A DNA stretch of 64,000 nucleotides from positions 16,316 to 80,315 of the forward strand of contig NZ_JAEQAZ010000050.1 in assembly GCF_016654115.1 (NCBI RefSeq), in the 5' to 3' direction. Under the pieces are notes generated by a model. The model worked only from the letters and a program-made list of their open reading frames with translations. It had not been told where the DNA came from and made no database searches. This stretch comes from Streptomyces sp. MBT53. GTDB taxonomy: Bacteria > Actinomycetota > Actinomycetes > Streptomycetales > Streptomycetaceae. The translations under genes and the position numbers were made by a program. The first letter of the stretch is position 1. Each line of letters opens with the position of its first letter. Below are positions 23,752-33,610 of this stretch, piece by piece.

Positions 23752-26700
23752 ATGTCCCAGTCTCCCTGGTACCGGTCCACGAGACCGGTCTGGCGGAGCG
23801 GTCGCAGACGGGCGGCGCTGGTCCTCGGACTGGCGCTGTCCATCGGTCTGCTCCCGCAGTACGCGCCCGAGGCCACGGCCGACACGGGCCTGACCAAGCC
23901 GAAGACCCAGACGAACCTCGACGACCCGGTCCGGGGCGAGAACGCCACGGCCAAGACCTTCAAGAAGACCGACCAGGCGAAGAAGGCCGCGGTCAAGAAG
24001 GCCGACACGACGCACTGGCCGGCGGCGGGCAGCGCGGACGTCACCCTGTCCGGCAAGGCGGTCAGGGCCAAGGGGCTGCCGGTGTCCGCGAAGGCGGCCC
24101 GCGGCACGAAGGCGGCCGACTCCGTCCGCGTCCAGGTCTTCGGCCGCAAGGCGACCAAGGCGGCGGGCGTCGACGGCGTCCTGTTCACCGTGGCCCGCTC
24201 GGACGGCGACACGGCGAGCGGCCCGGCCCAGGTCAGCCTGGACTACTCGGACTTCGCGGACGCCTACGGCGGCAACTACGGCTCACGCCTGCAGCTCGTG
24301 CAGTATCCCGAGTGCGTCCTGACCACGCCGGAGAAGAAGGCGTGCTCGACCCCGACGTACCTGAAGAGCACCAACAACGCGGCGAAGCAGACGCTTTCGG
24401 CGACCGTTCAGGCGGCGGGCGACACCTCGGGTCTCTCCAGCCAGCTGCTGGAGGCGTCCTCCGACTCCTCCGCCACCGTCCTCGCGGCCACCGCGAGCAG
24501 CGGCGGTGAAGGCGGCGACTACAAGGCGACGAGCCTGTCCGCGTCCTCCCAGTGGGGTGTGGACACCTCGTCGGGCGCGTTCACGTGGAACTACCCGCTG
24601 ACCACGCCTCCCGTCCCCGGCGGCCTCCAGCCGACCGTCGGCCTGAGCTACAACTCCCAGTCGATCGACGGCCAGACGGCGACCACGAACAACCAGGGCT
24701 CATGGGTCGGCCAGGGCTTCTCCTACGACCCCGGCTACATCGAGCGCAGCTACAAGGCCTGCGCCGACGACGGCCACGACGACACCAACGGCGACCAGTG
24801 CTGGGCGTACGACAACGCCACGATCGCTCTCGCCGGCGGCACCTCGGGCCAGCTGATCAAGGACGACACGACCGGCGCGTGGCGGATCAGCTCCGACGAC
24901 AACTCCAAGGTCGAGCACCTGACCGGCGCCACCAACGGCGACAACAACGGTGAGTACTGGAAGATCACCACCGGCGACGGCACCCAGTACTTCTTCGGCC
25001 TCAACCAGCTGCCCGGCTACGCCACCGGCAACGAGCAGACGGCCTCCACCTGGACGACCCCCGTCTACGGCGACGACTCGGGCGAGCCCTGCTACAACGC
25101 GACCTTCGCCGACGCCTACTGCACCCAGGCCTGGCGCTGGAACCTCGACTACGTCGTGGACCCGCACGGTGACGCGATGTCGTTCTACTACGGCACCGAG
25201 ACGAACTACTACACGCAGGGCCTGAAGACCACGGAGAACGGCAAGGCCTACATCCGCGGCGGCTACCTCAAGCGCATCGACTACGGTCAGCGCGCGGGCA
25301 CGGTCTATTCCACCAAGCCGGCCGCGCAGGTCGTCTTCACCACCGCCGAGCGCTGCATCGGCTCCCTGACGGACTGCTCCGCCGGAGCGCTCACGGACTC
25401 CACGGCCGCCGACTGGCCGGATGTCCCCTGGGACCAGAACTGCAAGGCCGACACGAAGTGCCCCGGCCAGAACTCCCCGACGTTCTGGACCCGCAAGGAA
25501 CTGACGAAGGTCACCACGCAGATCCGCACCGGTGACGCGACCTACACCCCGGTCGACGAGTGGAGCCTCACCCACGTCTTCACCGACAACGGCGACGGCT
25601 CCAAGTCCCTCTGGCTGAGCAAGATCGACCACACGGGCAAGGTCGGCACCGATGTGTCTGTGCCCTCCGTGGAGCTGTACGGCACCCAGCTCGCCAACCG
25701 CGTGGACACGACCGGCGACAACCTCCAGCCCTTCTACCGCTTCCGCCTGTCCGGCGTGAAGAACGAGACGGGCGGCGCGCTCAGCGTCAACTACGCGGAC
25801 ACGCAGTGCACACCGAGCACCGTCCCGGCCGAGGACTCCTCCACCAAGCGCTGCTTCCCGGTGAAGTGGATTCCGCCGGGCGCGACGGACACCATCGTCG
25901 ACTGGTTCCACAAGTACGTGGTCGCCTCGGTCGTCCAGACCGACCTCACCGGCGACACCGCCGACCAGGTCACCTCGTACACCTACGGCGGTGACGCGGG
26001 CTGGCGCAAGAACCCCGCCGACGGCATCACCAAGGACGAGGACCGCACCTGGAGCGACTGGCGCGGCTACGGCAAGGTCACCGTCGTCACCTCCGACGGC
26101 ACCAACTCCGCCTCCAACACCAAGACCGAGCACGTCTTCTTCCGCGGCCTCGACGGTGACGTCGACAAGGACGGCGACACCCGCTCGGCGACGGTCACCG
26201 ACTCCAACGGCGTCTCCTACGAGGACACCGACTGGAAGGCCGGCCAGGAGCTGGAGACGATCACCTACAACGGCTCCGCGGTCACCGAGAAGTCGGTGAC
26301 GGTGCCGTGGACGAGCGTGACCGGCACCCAGACCGAGAGCTGGGGCACCCGCAAGTCCCGCTACATGTCCACGGGTTCGACGGACACGTACACCGCTCTC
26401 GCGGTGGGCGGCTGGCGGCACACCAAGTCGACGACGACGTACGACGGCGTGACCGGCCGGGCGACCCAGGTCGACGACGACGGCGAGGTCGGCGTCTCCG
26501 ACAACCAGTGCACCCGCACCGAGTACGCCGACAGCGCGAGCCTGCACCTCTACACGTACGTCTCGCGGGTGGAGAAGGTCGGTGTCGACTGCGCCTCGAC
26601 CCCCGACCGCACCAAGGACGTCATCTCCGACGACCTGACGTACTACGACGGTTCGACGACGCTGGGCGCGGCCCCCACCAAGGGCGACGTGACCACGACG

Positions 26701-29700
26701 AAGCGGCTCTCGTCGTACAGCGGCACGACGGCGACGTACCGGACGACCGCCGTGACGACGTACGACGCCTACGGCCGTCCGCTGGTGGCGAAGGACGCGA
26801 CGACGGCGTCCTCGTCGACGCAGTACACGTCCTCCACCGCCTACACGGACACCTACGGCCTGGCCACCAAGTCAACGGTCACCAACATCGACGGCTGGAC
26901 CACCTCCACCGAGTACGCGCCGCAGTGGGGCCTGGCGACCGCCAAGGTCGACATGAACGGCAAGCGCACGGACCTCGCCTACGACGGTCTCGGCCGCCTG
27001 GTGTCGGTCTGGCTCCCGGACCGCCCCAAGGCGTCGAGCTTCACCGCCTCCCTCAAGTACGAGTACCTGGTGCGCGGGAGCGACGGCCCAACTGCCGTCC
27101 ACACGCAGAAGATCCAGGCCGACGGTGCGACGTACGGCAGTGAATGGTCGCTGTACGACGGCTATCTGAGGCCACGTCAGGAACAGACGCAGGGCGAGGG
27201 CGGTCGTATGGTGGCCGACACGCTCTACGACGGCTCCGGCCGCGTGGTGCAGGTCAACGACACCTACTACACGTCGGGCGCTCCGTCCTCGACCCTCTTC
27301 GATCCGGTCCTCGCCGACCTGGACGCGACGACGGTCACCCAGTACGACGGCGCGGGCCGCACCACGGCCTCCATCTTCAAGGTCCAGGGCACGGAGAAGA
27401 ACCGCACGACGTACACGTACGGCGGCGACCGCGTCACGACGACCCCGCCGACCGGCGGCACGAAGACGACGGTGGTCACCAACGGCCGGGACCTGACCAC
27501 GACCCAGATCGCGTATCCGACGGACGGCGACGCCGTCACCACGTCGTACGGCTACAACGCGGCCGGCCAGCTGAAGAAGGTCACGGACGACCAGGGCAAC
27601 AACTGGTCCTACGAATACGACCAGTTGGGCCGCAAGAAGAGCGCCGTCGACCCCGACACGGGTTCGTCGTCCTACACGTACGACGACCTGGACCGGCAGA
27701 CGTCGGCCACGGTCAACGGCGACAAGACGTCGACGGTCTACGACGAGTTGGGCCGCGCGGTCTCGACCTGGCAGGGCGAGGCGACCACCGGCACCAGGCT
27801 CTCGGTGACCAAGTACGACACGGTCGCCAAGGGCGAGTTGTACGGCGTCTACACGTACAAGGACGGCGCGGTCTACTCGTCGGTGACCTATCCGGTCCTC
27901 GACGAGACCAACGACTTCAAGCCGACCTCGACGAAGTACTACCTGTCGAAGACGGCCGAGCCGCAGCTCGGCGGCACCTACGAGTACACGACCCAGTACA
28001 ACCGCGACGGTTCGGTCCAGGGCGAGGGCCTGCCCGCGGCGGCCGACCTGTCCGGTGAGTCGCTGGGGTACGTCTACGACGACCTCCAGCGTCCGGTGGG
28101 TCTCAACTCGTCGCTGGGAGGCCTGAGTTACGTAACGGACGCGTCGTACTCGCCGACCTCGAACCTGGAGCAACTGGAGCTGTACACCGGTGAGTCCACG
28201 GCGAAGAAGACGTGGATCACCAACACCTTCGAGCAGGGCACGGACCGTCTGACCAACTCACGGGTGGACGTGGAGGGAGCGTCGAGCGTCGCGTACGACG
28301 CCGACTACACGTACGACGCCTCCGGCAACGTCCTCTCGATCGCGGACACGCCGACCGGCGGCACGAGCGACGTGCAGTGCTTCACGTACGACGGCCTCCA
28401 GCGGCTGTCCGACACGTGGACGTCGTCGGTGACGCCCAACGGCGCAAGGGGCACGGGCAGTTCGGAGTCGGCCTGCGCCTCGGGCGCGTCCTCCTCGACG
28501 GTCGGCGGCGTCTCGCCGTTCTGGACGGAGTACGGCTACGACACGCTCGGCAACCGCAAGAGCGAGACCCGTCACGGCCTCAACGGCGCGGCGACGTCGA
28601 CCCGTTCGTACGTCTACGGCGACGGCTCCGGCCCCAACGGCACGGACTCGGGCCCACACACGGTGTCGTCGGTGACGACCAAGACCGACGCCACGGCCAC
28701 GACCCCGCAGGTCACCTCCCAGGACTCGTACACGTACGACGCGTCGGGCAACACGGCGACGCGGGTCCTGTCCGGTGACACCCAGTCACTGGCCTGGGAC
28801 AAGCAGGGCGAATTGACCACGGTCACGAACGCCGACGGGACGGTGACGTCGTACAAGTACGACGCGTCCGGTGAACGGCTTCTCCAGGACACCCCGACGG
28901 AGAAGACGTTCTACCTGCCCGGCATGGAACTCCACTACGACAAGTCCACGGCGAAGGTCACGGCCACCCGGTACTACTCCTTCGGCGGCGCGACGGTCGC
29001 CATGCGGGAGGCGGACGGCGTCCACTTCCTCGCCTCGGACCACCAGGGCACGGCGGAACTCGCGGTCGACGCGAAGACGGGCACGACGACGCGCCGCCGC
29101 ACGGACCCCTTCGGCAACGCGCGGGACGAGTCGTCGTCGTCCTCGACGGGTTGGGTGAACGACAAGGGCTTCGTGGGCGGCACCATCCAGGCGTCCACGG
29201 GTCTGACGACACTGGGCGCGCGCGAGTACGACGCGGACACGGGCCGGTTCATCTCGGCGGACCCGATCGTCGACTTCACCGACCCACAACAGATCAACGG
29301 CTACGCGTACGCGAACAACAGCCCGGTCTCGATGAGCGATCCCACGGGTACGGAGAGCTGCTACCCGAACTACAGCTGCACCAGAGACACCATCAAGACC
29401 ATCAACGAGACCGGCACGGCGCCGACCTCGGGCGACTCCGGCAACGGGAACGGGAACGGGGGCACGAACGACAGCACCACCTACTCGCCGGCCAAGGCGA
29501 AAGCGGACGAGGCCCGCGCGAAGGAGGACGCGGCCAAGGCGAAAGCGATCGCTGTCGCCAAGGAACTCGGCAAGATCATCGCCGACGAGTTGGGGATCAC
29601 GGACGCGCTGGACTGCTTCACGACAGGAAGCCTCGGCTCCTGCGGCGCGACCGCCGCGAACGTCGTCACGTCACTCATCGGCGGCGGCCCGATCGGCAAG

Positions 29701-30627
29701 CTGGTCTCGAAGTACTTCTGGCGGGTCGACAAGGCGTACGCGCTGGGGAAGCGGATCGTCGGGCTGGGCAAGAAGCTCTGGGCCGGATTCAAGGACTGGA
29801 AGAAGAGCAAGAAGGCGGCGGAAGCGGCCGAGACCGCCGTCAAGGAGTGCAACAGCTTCACGCCTGACACACGGGTGCTGATGGCGGACGGCTCGACGAA
29901 GAGGATCGAGGACGTCGACATCGGCGACAAGGTCCTCGCCACCGATCCGGAGACCGGCAAGACCAAAACCGAGACCGTCACGGCCGAGATCAAGGGCACG
30001 GGACTCAAGCACCTCGTCAAGGTCACCGTCGACACCGACGGCAAGAAGGGCGCCAGGACGGCATCGGTCACCGCGACCGACGGACACCCCTTCTGGGTAC
30101 CGGAACTCGGCGAGTGGCTCCGCGCCACCGACCTCGAAGCGGGCGAGTGGCTGAGCACCAGCAGCGGAACACGGGTACAGATCACCGCGGTCAAGCGGTG
30201 GACCCTGCTGACGGCCACGGTGCACAACCTCACGGTCAGTGATCTGCACACGTATTACGTGATGGCGGGCACGGAAGCGGTTCTCGTCCACAATGCCGGC
30301 AAACGCAGCAACCCTGAGCAGGTGTGCCCCATCGGGGCGTACGCCGTCGAATCCATTCCCGCTCGCAGCAAGTCACAGGTGTTCACCGACGCCGAGCACG
30401 ACAAGATCGACGAACTGGGCTTCATGTACGGATGCCACACCTGCGGCATACTCGATCCAGGTGGCAATGGCAGGTACGTCCCGGACCATCAGCCGATCAG
30501 CTCCTGGGTGCCGGACGGAACCCCCCAGCGGCTTTACCCCCAGTGCCGTCCGTGCAGTAGCCGGCAAGGCGGTTGGGCAGGCCAGTTGAAGAAAGTGATG
30601 AGAGGTCTCTATGGCGCGAAAGACTGA
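23752..30627 (+). CDS. RHS/YD-repeat polymorphic toxin with HINT and C-terminal HNH-like nuclease domain
   Basis: A 2,291-residue exported protein. A signal peptide (SGRRRAALVLGLALSIGLL) leads into a beta-rich region, then dozens of YD/RHS repeats (for example YDQLGRKKSAVDPDTG), closing with the RHS core end near residue 1860 (INGYAYANNSPVSMSDPTG). After a lysine/alanine-rich linker a HINT autoprotease starts at Cys2033 (CNSFTPDTRVLMADGSTKRI) and ends at VHN (2179-2181). Residues 2182-2291 are the toxin: Cys2228, Cys2231, Asp2245-His2246, Cys2265 and Cys2268 outline a zinc-bound treble-clef, HNH-like nuclease. ATG 23752 follows AGGAGA by five bases. The RHS shell should encapsulate the toxin for contact or secreted delivery. 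Confidence 0.93.
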   Translation: MSQSPWYRSTRPVWRSGRRRAALVLGLALSIGLLPQYAPEATADTGLTKPKTQTNLDDPVRGENATAKTFKKTDQAKKAAVKKADTTHWPAAGSADVTLSGKAVRAKGLPVSAKAARGTKAADSVRVQVFGRKATKAAGVDGVLFTVARSDGDTASGPAQVSLDYSDFADAYGGNYGSRLQLVQYPECVLTTPEKKACSTPTYLKSTNNAAKQTLSATVQAAGDTSGLSSQLLEASSDSSATVLAATASSGGEGGDYKATSLSASSQWGVDTSSGAFTWNYPLTTPPVPGGLQPTVGLSYNSQSIDGQTATTNNQGSWVGQGFSYDPGYIERSYKACADDGHDDTNGDQCWAYDNATIALAGGTSGQLIKDDTTGAWRISSDDNSKVEHLTGATNGDNNGEYWKITTGDGTQYFFGLNQLPGYATGNEQTASTWTTPVYGDDSGEPCYNATFADAYCTQAWRWNLDYVVDPHGDAMSFYYGTETNYYTQGLKTTENGKAYIRGGYLKRIDYGQRAGTVYSTKPAAQVVFTTAERCIGSLTDCSAGALTDSTAADWPDVPWDQNCKADTKCPGQNSPTFWTRKELTKVTTQIRTGDATYTPVDEWSLTHVFTDNGDGSKSLWLSKIDHTGKVGTDVSVPSVELYGTQLANRVDTTGDNLQPFYRFRLSGVKNETGGALSVNYADTQCTPSTVPAEDSSTKRCFPVKWIPPGATDTIVDWFHKYVVASVVQTDLTGDTADQVTSYTYGGDAGWRKNPADGITKDEDRTWSDWRGYGKVTVVTSDGTNSASNTKTEHVFFRGLDGDVDKDGDTRSATVTDSNGVSYEDTDWKAGQELETITYNGSAVTEKSVTVPWTSVTGTQTESWGTRKSRYMSTGSTDTYTALAVGGWRHTKSTTTYDGVTGRATQVDDDGEVGVSDNQCTRTEYADSASLHLYTYVSRVEKVGVDCASTPDRTKDVISDDLTYYDGSTTLGAAPTKGDVTTTKRLSSYSGTTATYRTTAVTTYDAYGRPLVAKDATTASSSTQYTSSTAYTDTYGLATKSTVTNIDGWTTSTEYAPQWGLATAKVDMNGKRTDLAYDGLGRLVSVWLPDRPKASSFTASLKYEYLVRGSDGPTAVHTQKIQADGATYGSEWSLYDGYLRPRQEQTQGEGGRMVADTLYDGSGRVVQVNDTYYTSGAPSSTLFDPVLADLDATTVTQYDGAGRTTASIFKVQGTEKNRTTYTYGGDRVTTTPPTGGTKTTVVTNGRDLTTTQIAYPTDGDAVTTSYGYNAAGQLKKVTDDQGNNWSYEYDQLGRKKSAVDPDTGSSSYTYDDLDRQTSATVNGDKTSTVYDELGRAVSTWQGEATTGTRLSVTKYDTVAKGELYGVYTYKDGAVYSSVTYPVLDETNDFKPTSTKYYLSKTAEPQLGGTYEYTTQYNRDGSVQGEGLPAAADLSGESLGYVYDDLQRPVGLNSSLGGLSYVTDASYSPTSNLEQLELYTGESTAKKTWITNTFEQGTDRLTNSRVDVEGASSVAYDADYTYDASGNVLSIADTPTGGTSDVQCFTYDGLQRLSDTWTSSVTPNGARGTGSSESACASGASSSTVGGVSPFWTEYGYDTLGNRKSETRHGLNGAATSTRSYVYGDGSGPNGTDSGPHTVSSVTTKTDATATTPQVTSQDSYTYDASGNTATRVLSGDTQSLAWDKQGELTTVTNADGTVTSYKYDASGERLLQDTPTEKTFYLPGMELHYDKSTAKVTATRYYSFGGATVAMREADGVHFLASDHQGTAELAVDAKTGTTTRRRTDPFGNARDESSSSSTGWVNDKGFVGGTIQASTGLTTLGAREYDADTGRFISADPIVDFTDPQQINGYAYANNSPVSMSDPTGTESCYPNYSCTRDTIKTINETGTAPTSGDSGNGNGNGGTNDSTTYSPAKAKADEARAKEDAAKAKAIAVAKELGKIIADELGITDALDCFTTGSLGSCGATAANVVTSLIGGGPIGKLVSKYFWRVDKAYALGKRIVGLGKKLWAGFKDWKKSKKAAEAAETAVKECNSFTPDTRVLMADGSTKRIEDVDIGDKVLATDPETGKTKTETVTAEIKGTGLKHLVKVTVDTDGKKGARTASVTATDGHPFWVPELGEWLRATDLEAGEWLSTSSGTRVQITAVKRWTLLTATVHNLTVSDLHTYYVMAGTEAVLVHNAGKRSNPEQVCPIGAYAVESIPARSKSQVFTDAEHDKIDELGFMYGCHTCGILDPGGNGRYVPDHQPISSWVPDGTPQRLYPQCRPCSSRQGGWAGQLKKVMRGLYGAKD

Positions 30628-31111
30628 GGAGCGTCGATGGCTGGAGACGGACGGAGGACCTTTTCTCCTGGCGCCCGTCTCGGTCCTTCCCTCCTGGACA
30701 GGGTACGAAGGTGACTACGATCTCGTCATCGACGCGACGGACTCCGGGCAATCGGAGTGCTATGCAATCCCTGGCCGGAACGTGGCGATCCTCGGAGACG
30801 AGTCGCTCAGGACCACGGTATTGGAATCCCGGTCGCTGATCGTCCAATGGATCTACTCGAATTCAGAGGACGACATCCTGGAGAATTCCTCCGAGATCGA
30901 CCTCGATTCCATTGTGTGGCGTGAGGGACCGGTGCTGGAAAGCGACGGAAGCCTCGCCCTCGTCGACTCGGCGACACCGGGCACCGAGGCAACCGAGGAA
31001 AACATGCTCGTGTTCGAGTGCGAAACCGGGAAGGTCCGCGTCGACAGCGCGGAGGTGCCGCTCGCTCCGCATTGCGCGGCGAAGCTTCACCGCCTGGTGC
31101 CAATGAAGTGA
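30611..31111 (+). CDS. Imm21-like immunity protein
   Basis: A 166-residue cytosolic protein starting within the last 17 bases of the RHS toxin gene, in another frame, with an AGAGG site upstream. Features fit the Imm21 family of polymorphic-toxin immunity proteins: WLETDGGPFLLAPVSVLPSW, GDYDLVIDATDSG, VAILGDESLRTTV, LIVQWIYSNSEDD and LALVDSATPG. It should bind and neutralise the C-terminal nuclease domain encoded just upstream. GC content is visibly lower than in the RHS core, as expected for an exchangeable toxin/immunity tip. Family assignment is by pattern memory, so moderately certain; the role follows strongly from position. Confidence 0.75.
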   Translation: MARKTEERRWLETDGGPFLLAPVSVLPSWTGYEGDYDLVIDATDSGQSECYAIPGRNVAILGDESLRTTVLESRSLIVQWIYSNSEDDILENSSEIDLDSIVWREGPVLESDGSLALVDSATPGTEATEENMLVFECETGKVRVDSAEVPLAPHCAAKLHRLVPMK

Positions 31112-31651
31112 TCCAGCGACCCATGACCGCGTACGACTTCACTCGTCGCGAGGAACCCTGGGTCGTCATCGCTCCACAGGGCGACCAGTTGCTGGCTCGG
31201 CAACTGGTCGCCCTGGAGGAGAGGGGCGGGCTCGTCTTCCGCGTGCCCGCCGAGGAACTGGCCACGCCGGAAGGCGTTTTCGCCGCGTTTGCTCGGACGC
31301 TGGAGTTTCCCGGCTACTTCGGCCGCAACTGGGACGCGATGGTCGACTGCCTGGACGACCTGCACGGGTCCTGGCACGGCGGCAGGGGAATCGCGGTCGT
31401 CATCGACGACGCGGACCTCCTGCTCGAAGCCGATCACCTGCGCCTGTTCGTCTCCGTGCTGTGCCAGGCCGCCGCGCGAGCGAACAGCGCGGTGGACTCC
31501 GACGGCGACCCGTGGGACCGGCCGCATCGCCCAGCACTTCGCCTTCGTCTCCCGCACCGCGTCGACGGGAGACTTCGCTTCAAGGCTGACGGGCGATGAC
31601 CTCCGGGTCGAGGTGGTCGGGCGATACGTGACCGTCTCACTCGACGAGTGA
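31108..31651 (+). pseudogene. Barstar-family immunity gene, frameshifted
   Basis: GTG 31108 overlaps the Imm21 stop (GTGA); ATG 31123 is an alternative. The first 137 residues match barstar-type RNase inhibitors of Streptomyces, including FPGYFGRNWDAMVDCLDDL. At about 31521-31525 the frame breaks: the original frame continues as unrelated arginine-rich residues to 31599, whereas the +1 frame resumes the family sequence (IAQHFAFVSRTASTGDF ... YVTVSLDE) and stops at 31651. One extra base in the GCCGC run accounts for it. A sequencing error would make the gene intact. A barnase inhibitor next to a non-barnase toxin suggests an orphan immunity gene kept from a former toxin tip. Confidence 0.8.
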
Positions 31652-31681
31652 CCAAGAACTTCGCCAACGGCGTCCAGCTGC

Positions 31682-33448
31682 CTAGAGCTTCTCGGGCGTC
31701 CTGATCCCCAGCAGCGCCATCCCCCGCTGCAACGTCCGAGCCGTCAAGTCCACCAGGAACAGACGATTTTCGACGACCTCCGGCGCGTTGTCCGGGGACA
31801 GCACGTGGCACTGGTCGTAGAACGTCGTGAGCGCGGACGCCAGTTGGTACAGGTACGCCGTCAGCTTGTGCGGGGCGTACTCCTTCGCCGCGTCCGCCAC
31901 CACCTCGCTGAACTGGTCCAGGTGCAGGCCCAACGCCCGCTCCGCACCGGTCAGTTCCAGCTCCGGATGAGCCAGCGGCCGGGCCTCGCCGGCCTTGCGC
32001 AGGATCGACTGGATACGGGCGTACGCGTACTGCAGGTACACCGACGTGTCACCGCTCAGCGACACCATCTGGTCCAGGTCGAACTTGTAGTCCCGCACCG
32101 CGGACGTCGACAGGTCGGCGTACTTCACCGCGCCGATCCCGACGTACCGCCCGTTCTCGACGATCTCCTCCTCGGTCAGGCCCACCTTCTCGGCCTTCTC
32201 CCGGACGACCGCGGTCGCCCGCTGCACCGCCTCGTCGAGCAGATCCTCCAGCTTCACCGACACGCCCTCACGCGTCTTGAACGGCTTGCCGTCCTTGCCG
32301 AGGATCGTGCCGAACGCCAACTGGAACGCCGACACGTCGTCGTTGAGCCATTCGGCCCGCCGCGCGGTCTCGAAGACCATCTTGAAGTGCAGGGACTGCC
32401 GGACGTCGACCACGTACAGCAGGCTGGTCGCCTTGAGGTTGAAGACCCGGTCCCTGATCGCGGACAGGTCCGTCGCCGCGTAGCCGTAGCCGCCGTCGGA
32501 CTTGCGGACGATCAGCGGGGTCCGGTTGCCGTCCGGGCCCTTGATGTCGTCGAAGAACACGCACAGCGCGCCGTCCGAGATCTCCGCGACGCCCAAGTCC
32601 TCCAGCATCCGGCAGGTCTCGTCCAGCATGTCGTTGTAACCCGACTCGCCGACGATGTCCGCGTCCCGGATCTCCATGTCCAGCTTCTCGAAGACGGAGA
32701 AGAAGTAGATCTTTGACTCGTCCACGAACTTCTGCCACGCGGCGAGGGTTTGCGGGTCTCCCGCCTGAAGGTCCACGACCCTGCGCCGGGCCCGCGTCTT
32801 GAACTCCTCGTCGGAGTCGAAGAGTTTGCGCGCCGCCTTGTAGAGCCGGTCGAGGTTCGACATCGCCTCCTCGCCGGTGACCTGCGCGTCGCCGTGGTCC
32901 AACTCGCCCGGGTGCTCGTCCAGATACTGGATCAGCATCCCGAACTGCGTTCCCCAGTCGCCGATGTGGTGCCGCCGGACCACCGACTCGCCGGTGAACT
33001 CCAGGAGTTGGACCAGCGCGTCACCGATCACCGCGGAACGGAGGTGACCTACGTGCATCTCCTTCGCCACGTTCGGCTGCGCGTAGTCGATGACGGTCGT
33101 GCCCGGGTGCTCGGCCACGGGCACGCCGAGGCGGTCCGCGTCCGCGTAGCGCGCCGCCAGGTTCTCGGTGATCGCCCTGTCGCCGACCGTGATGTTCAGG
33201 AAGCCGGGGCCTGAGACCTCGACGTCCTGGATCACATCGCCGGTCGTGATGTGCGAGACGACCTGCGTCGCCAGCTCCCGGGGGTTGGCCTTGGCCTTCT
33301 TGGCGAGGGCGAGGATGCCGTTCGCCTGGAAGTCGGCACGGTCACTCCGTCGCAGCAGGGGGTCCGCGTCCGCCTCCGGCAGGGTGGCCGAGAGGGCGTT
33401 CGCGAGGCGCTGGTGGACTAGGTCGGTGAGCGACGTGACCGGAGCCAT
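31682..33448 (-). CDS. argS: Arginyl-tRNA synthetase
   Basis: A 588-residue class I synthetase that charges tRNA-Arg with arginine in the cytosol. The HIGH-type motif is PNVAKEMHVGHLRSAVIG near residue 125; an N-terminal Add1-like domain precedes it and the anticodon-binding DALR domain covers roughly the last 120 residues (YLYQLASALTTFYDQCHVL). Length equals that of other actinobacterial ArgRS. ATG 33448 begins the conserved MAPVTS; GAGGAG lies 16 bases upstream. It is divergent from lysS across an intergenic region with dispersed repeats, as in other streptomycetes, and converges on the barstar remnant. Essential. Confidence 0.97.
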   Translation of the reverse strand: MAPVTSLTDLVHQRLANALSATLPEADADPLLRRSDRADFQANGILALAKKAKANPRELATQVVSHITTGDVIQDVEVSGPGFLNITVGDRAITENLAARYADADRLGVPVAEHPGTTVIDYAQPNVAKEMHVGHLRSAVIGDALVQLLEFTGESVVRRHHIGDWGTQFGMLIQYLDEHPGELDHGDAQVTGEEAMSNLDRLYKAARKLFDSDEEFKTRARRRVVDLQAGDPQTLAAWQKFVDESKIYFFSVFEKLDMEIRDADIVGESGYNDMLDETCRMLEDLGVAEISDGALCVFFDDIKGPDGNRTPLIVRKSDGGYGYAATDLSAIRDRVFNLKATSLLYVVDVRQSLHFKMVFETARRAEWLNDDVSAFQLAFGTILGKDGKPFKTREGVSVKLEDLLDEAVQRATAVVREKAEKVGLTEEEIVENGRYVGIGAVKYADLSTSAVRDYKFDLDQMVSLSGDTSVYLQYAYARIQSILRKAGEARPLAHPELELTGAERALGLHLDQFSEVVADAAKEYAPHKLTAYLYQLASALTTFYDQCHVLSPDNAPEVVENRLFLVDLTARTLQRGMALLGIRTPEKL

Positions 33449-33525
33449 GGGGTGAGAGCCGTTCTCCTCGTGGGTTTGGTAGACACGGTCAGTATCCCAC
33501 GGGGGGTAAAGCGAGTTTCTCGCGT

Positions 33526-33565
33526 GCGGGCCGGTGGGGGCGGGTCGCGCAGTTCCCCGCGCCCC
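33526..33565 (+). repeat. Dispersed Streptomyces intergenic repeat, copy 1
   Basis: The core GTCGCGCAGTTCCCCGCGCC is a very common intergenic element of streptomycete genomes. Preceded by GGGCCGGTGGGGGC and followed by GC-rich inverted arms. Confidence 0.65.
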
Positions 33566-33610
33566 TAGGAGGCGGCTGCGCCGCCGTCCGGGGCTCGGCC
33601 CTTGTCGGCC

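Noticed and set aside
24700..26547. A 615-codon antisense frame inside the RHS gene, and similar ones at 26872-28173.
   Set aside because: Shadows of the YD repeats; no start context and no recognisable family.
29848..30294. A true intein in the RHS protein.
   Set aside because: The HINT domain ends in VHN followed by Ala; splicing needs Cys, Ser or Thr there, so only cleavage is expected.
31652..31681. A terminator between the barstar remnant and argS.
   Set aside because: The 30-base gap has no inverted repeat of useful length.
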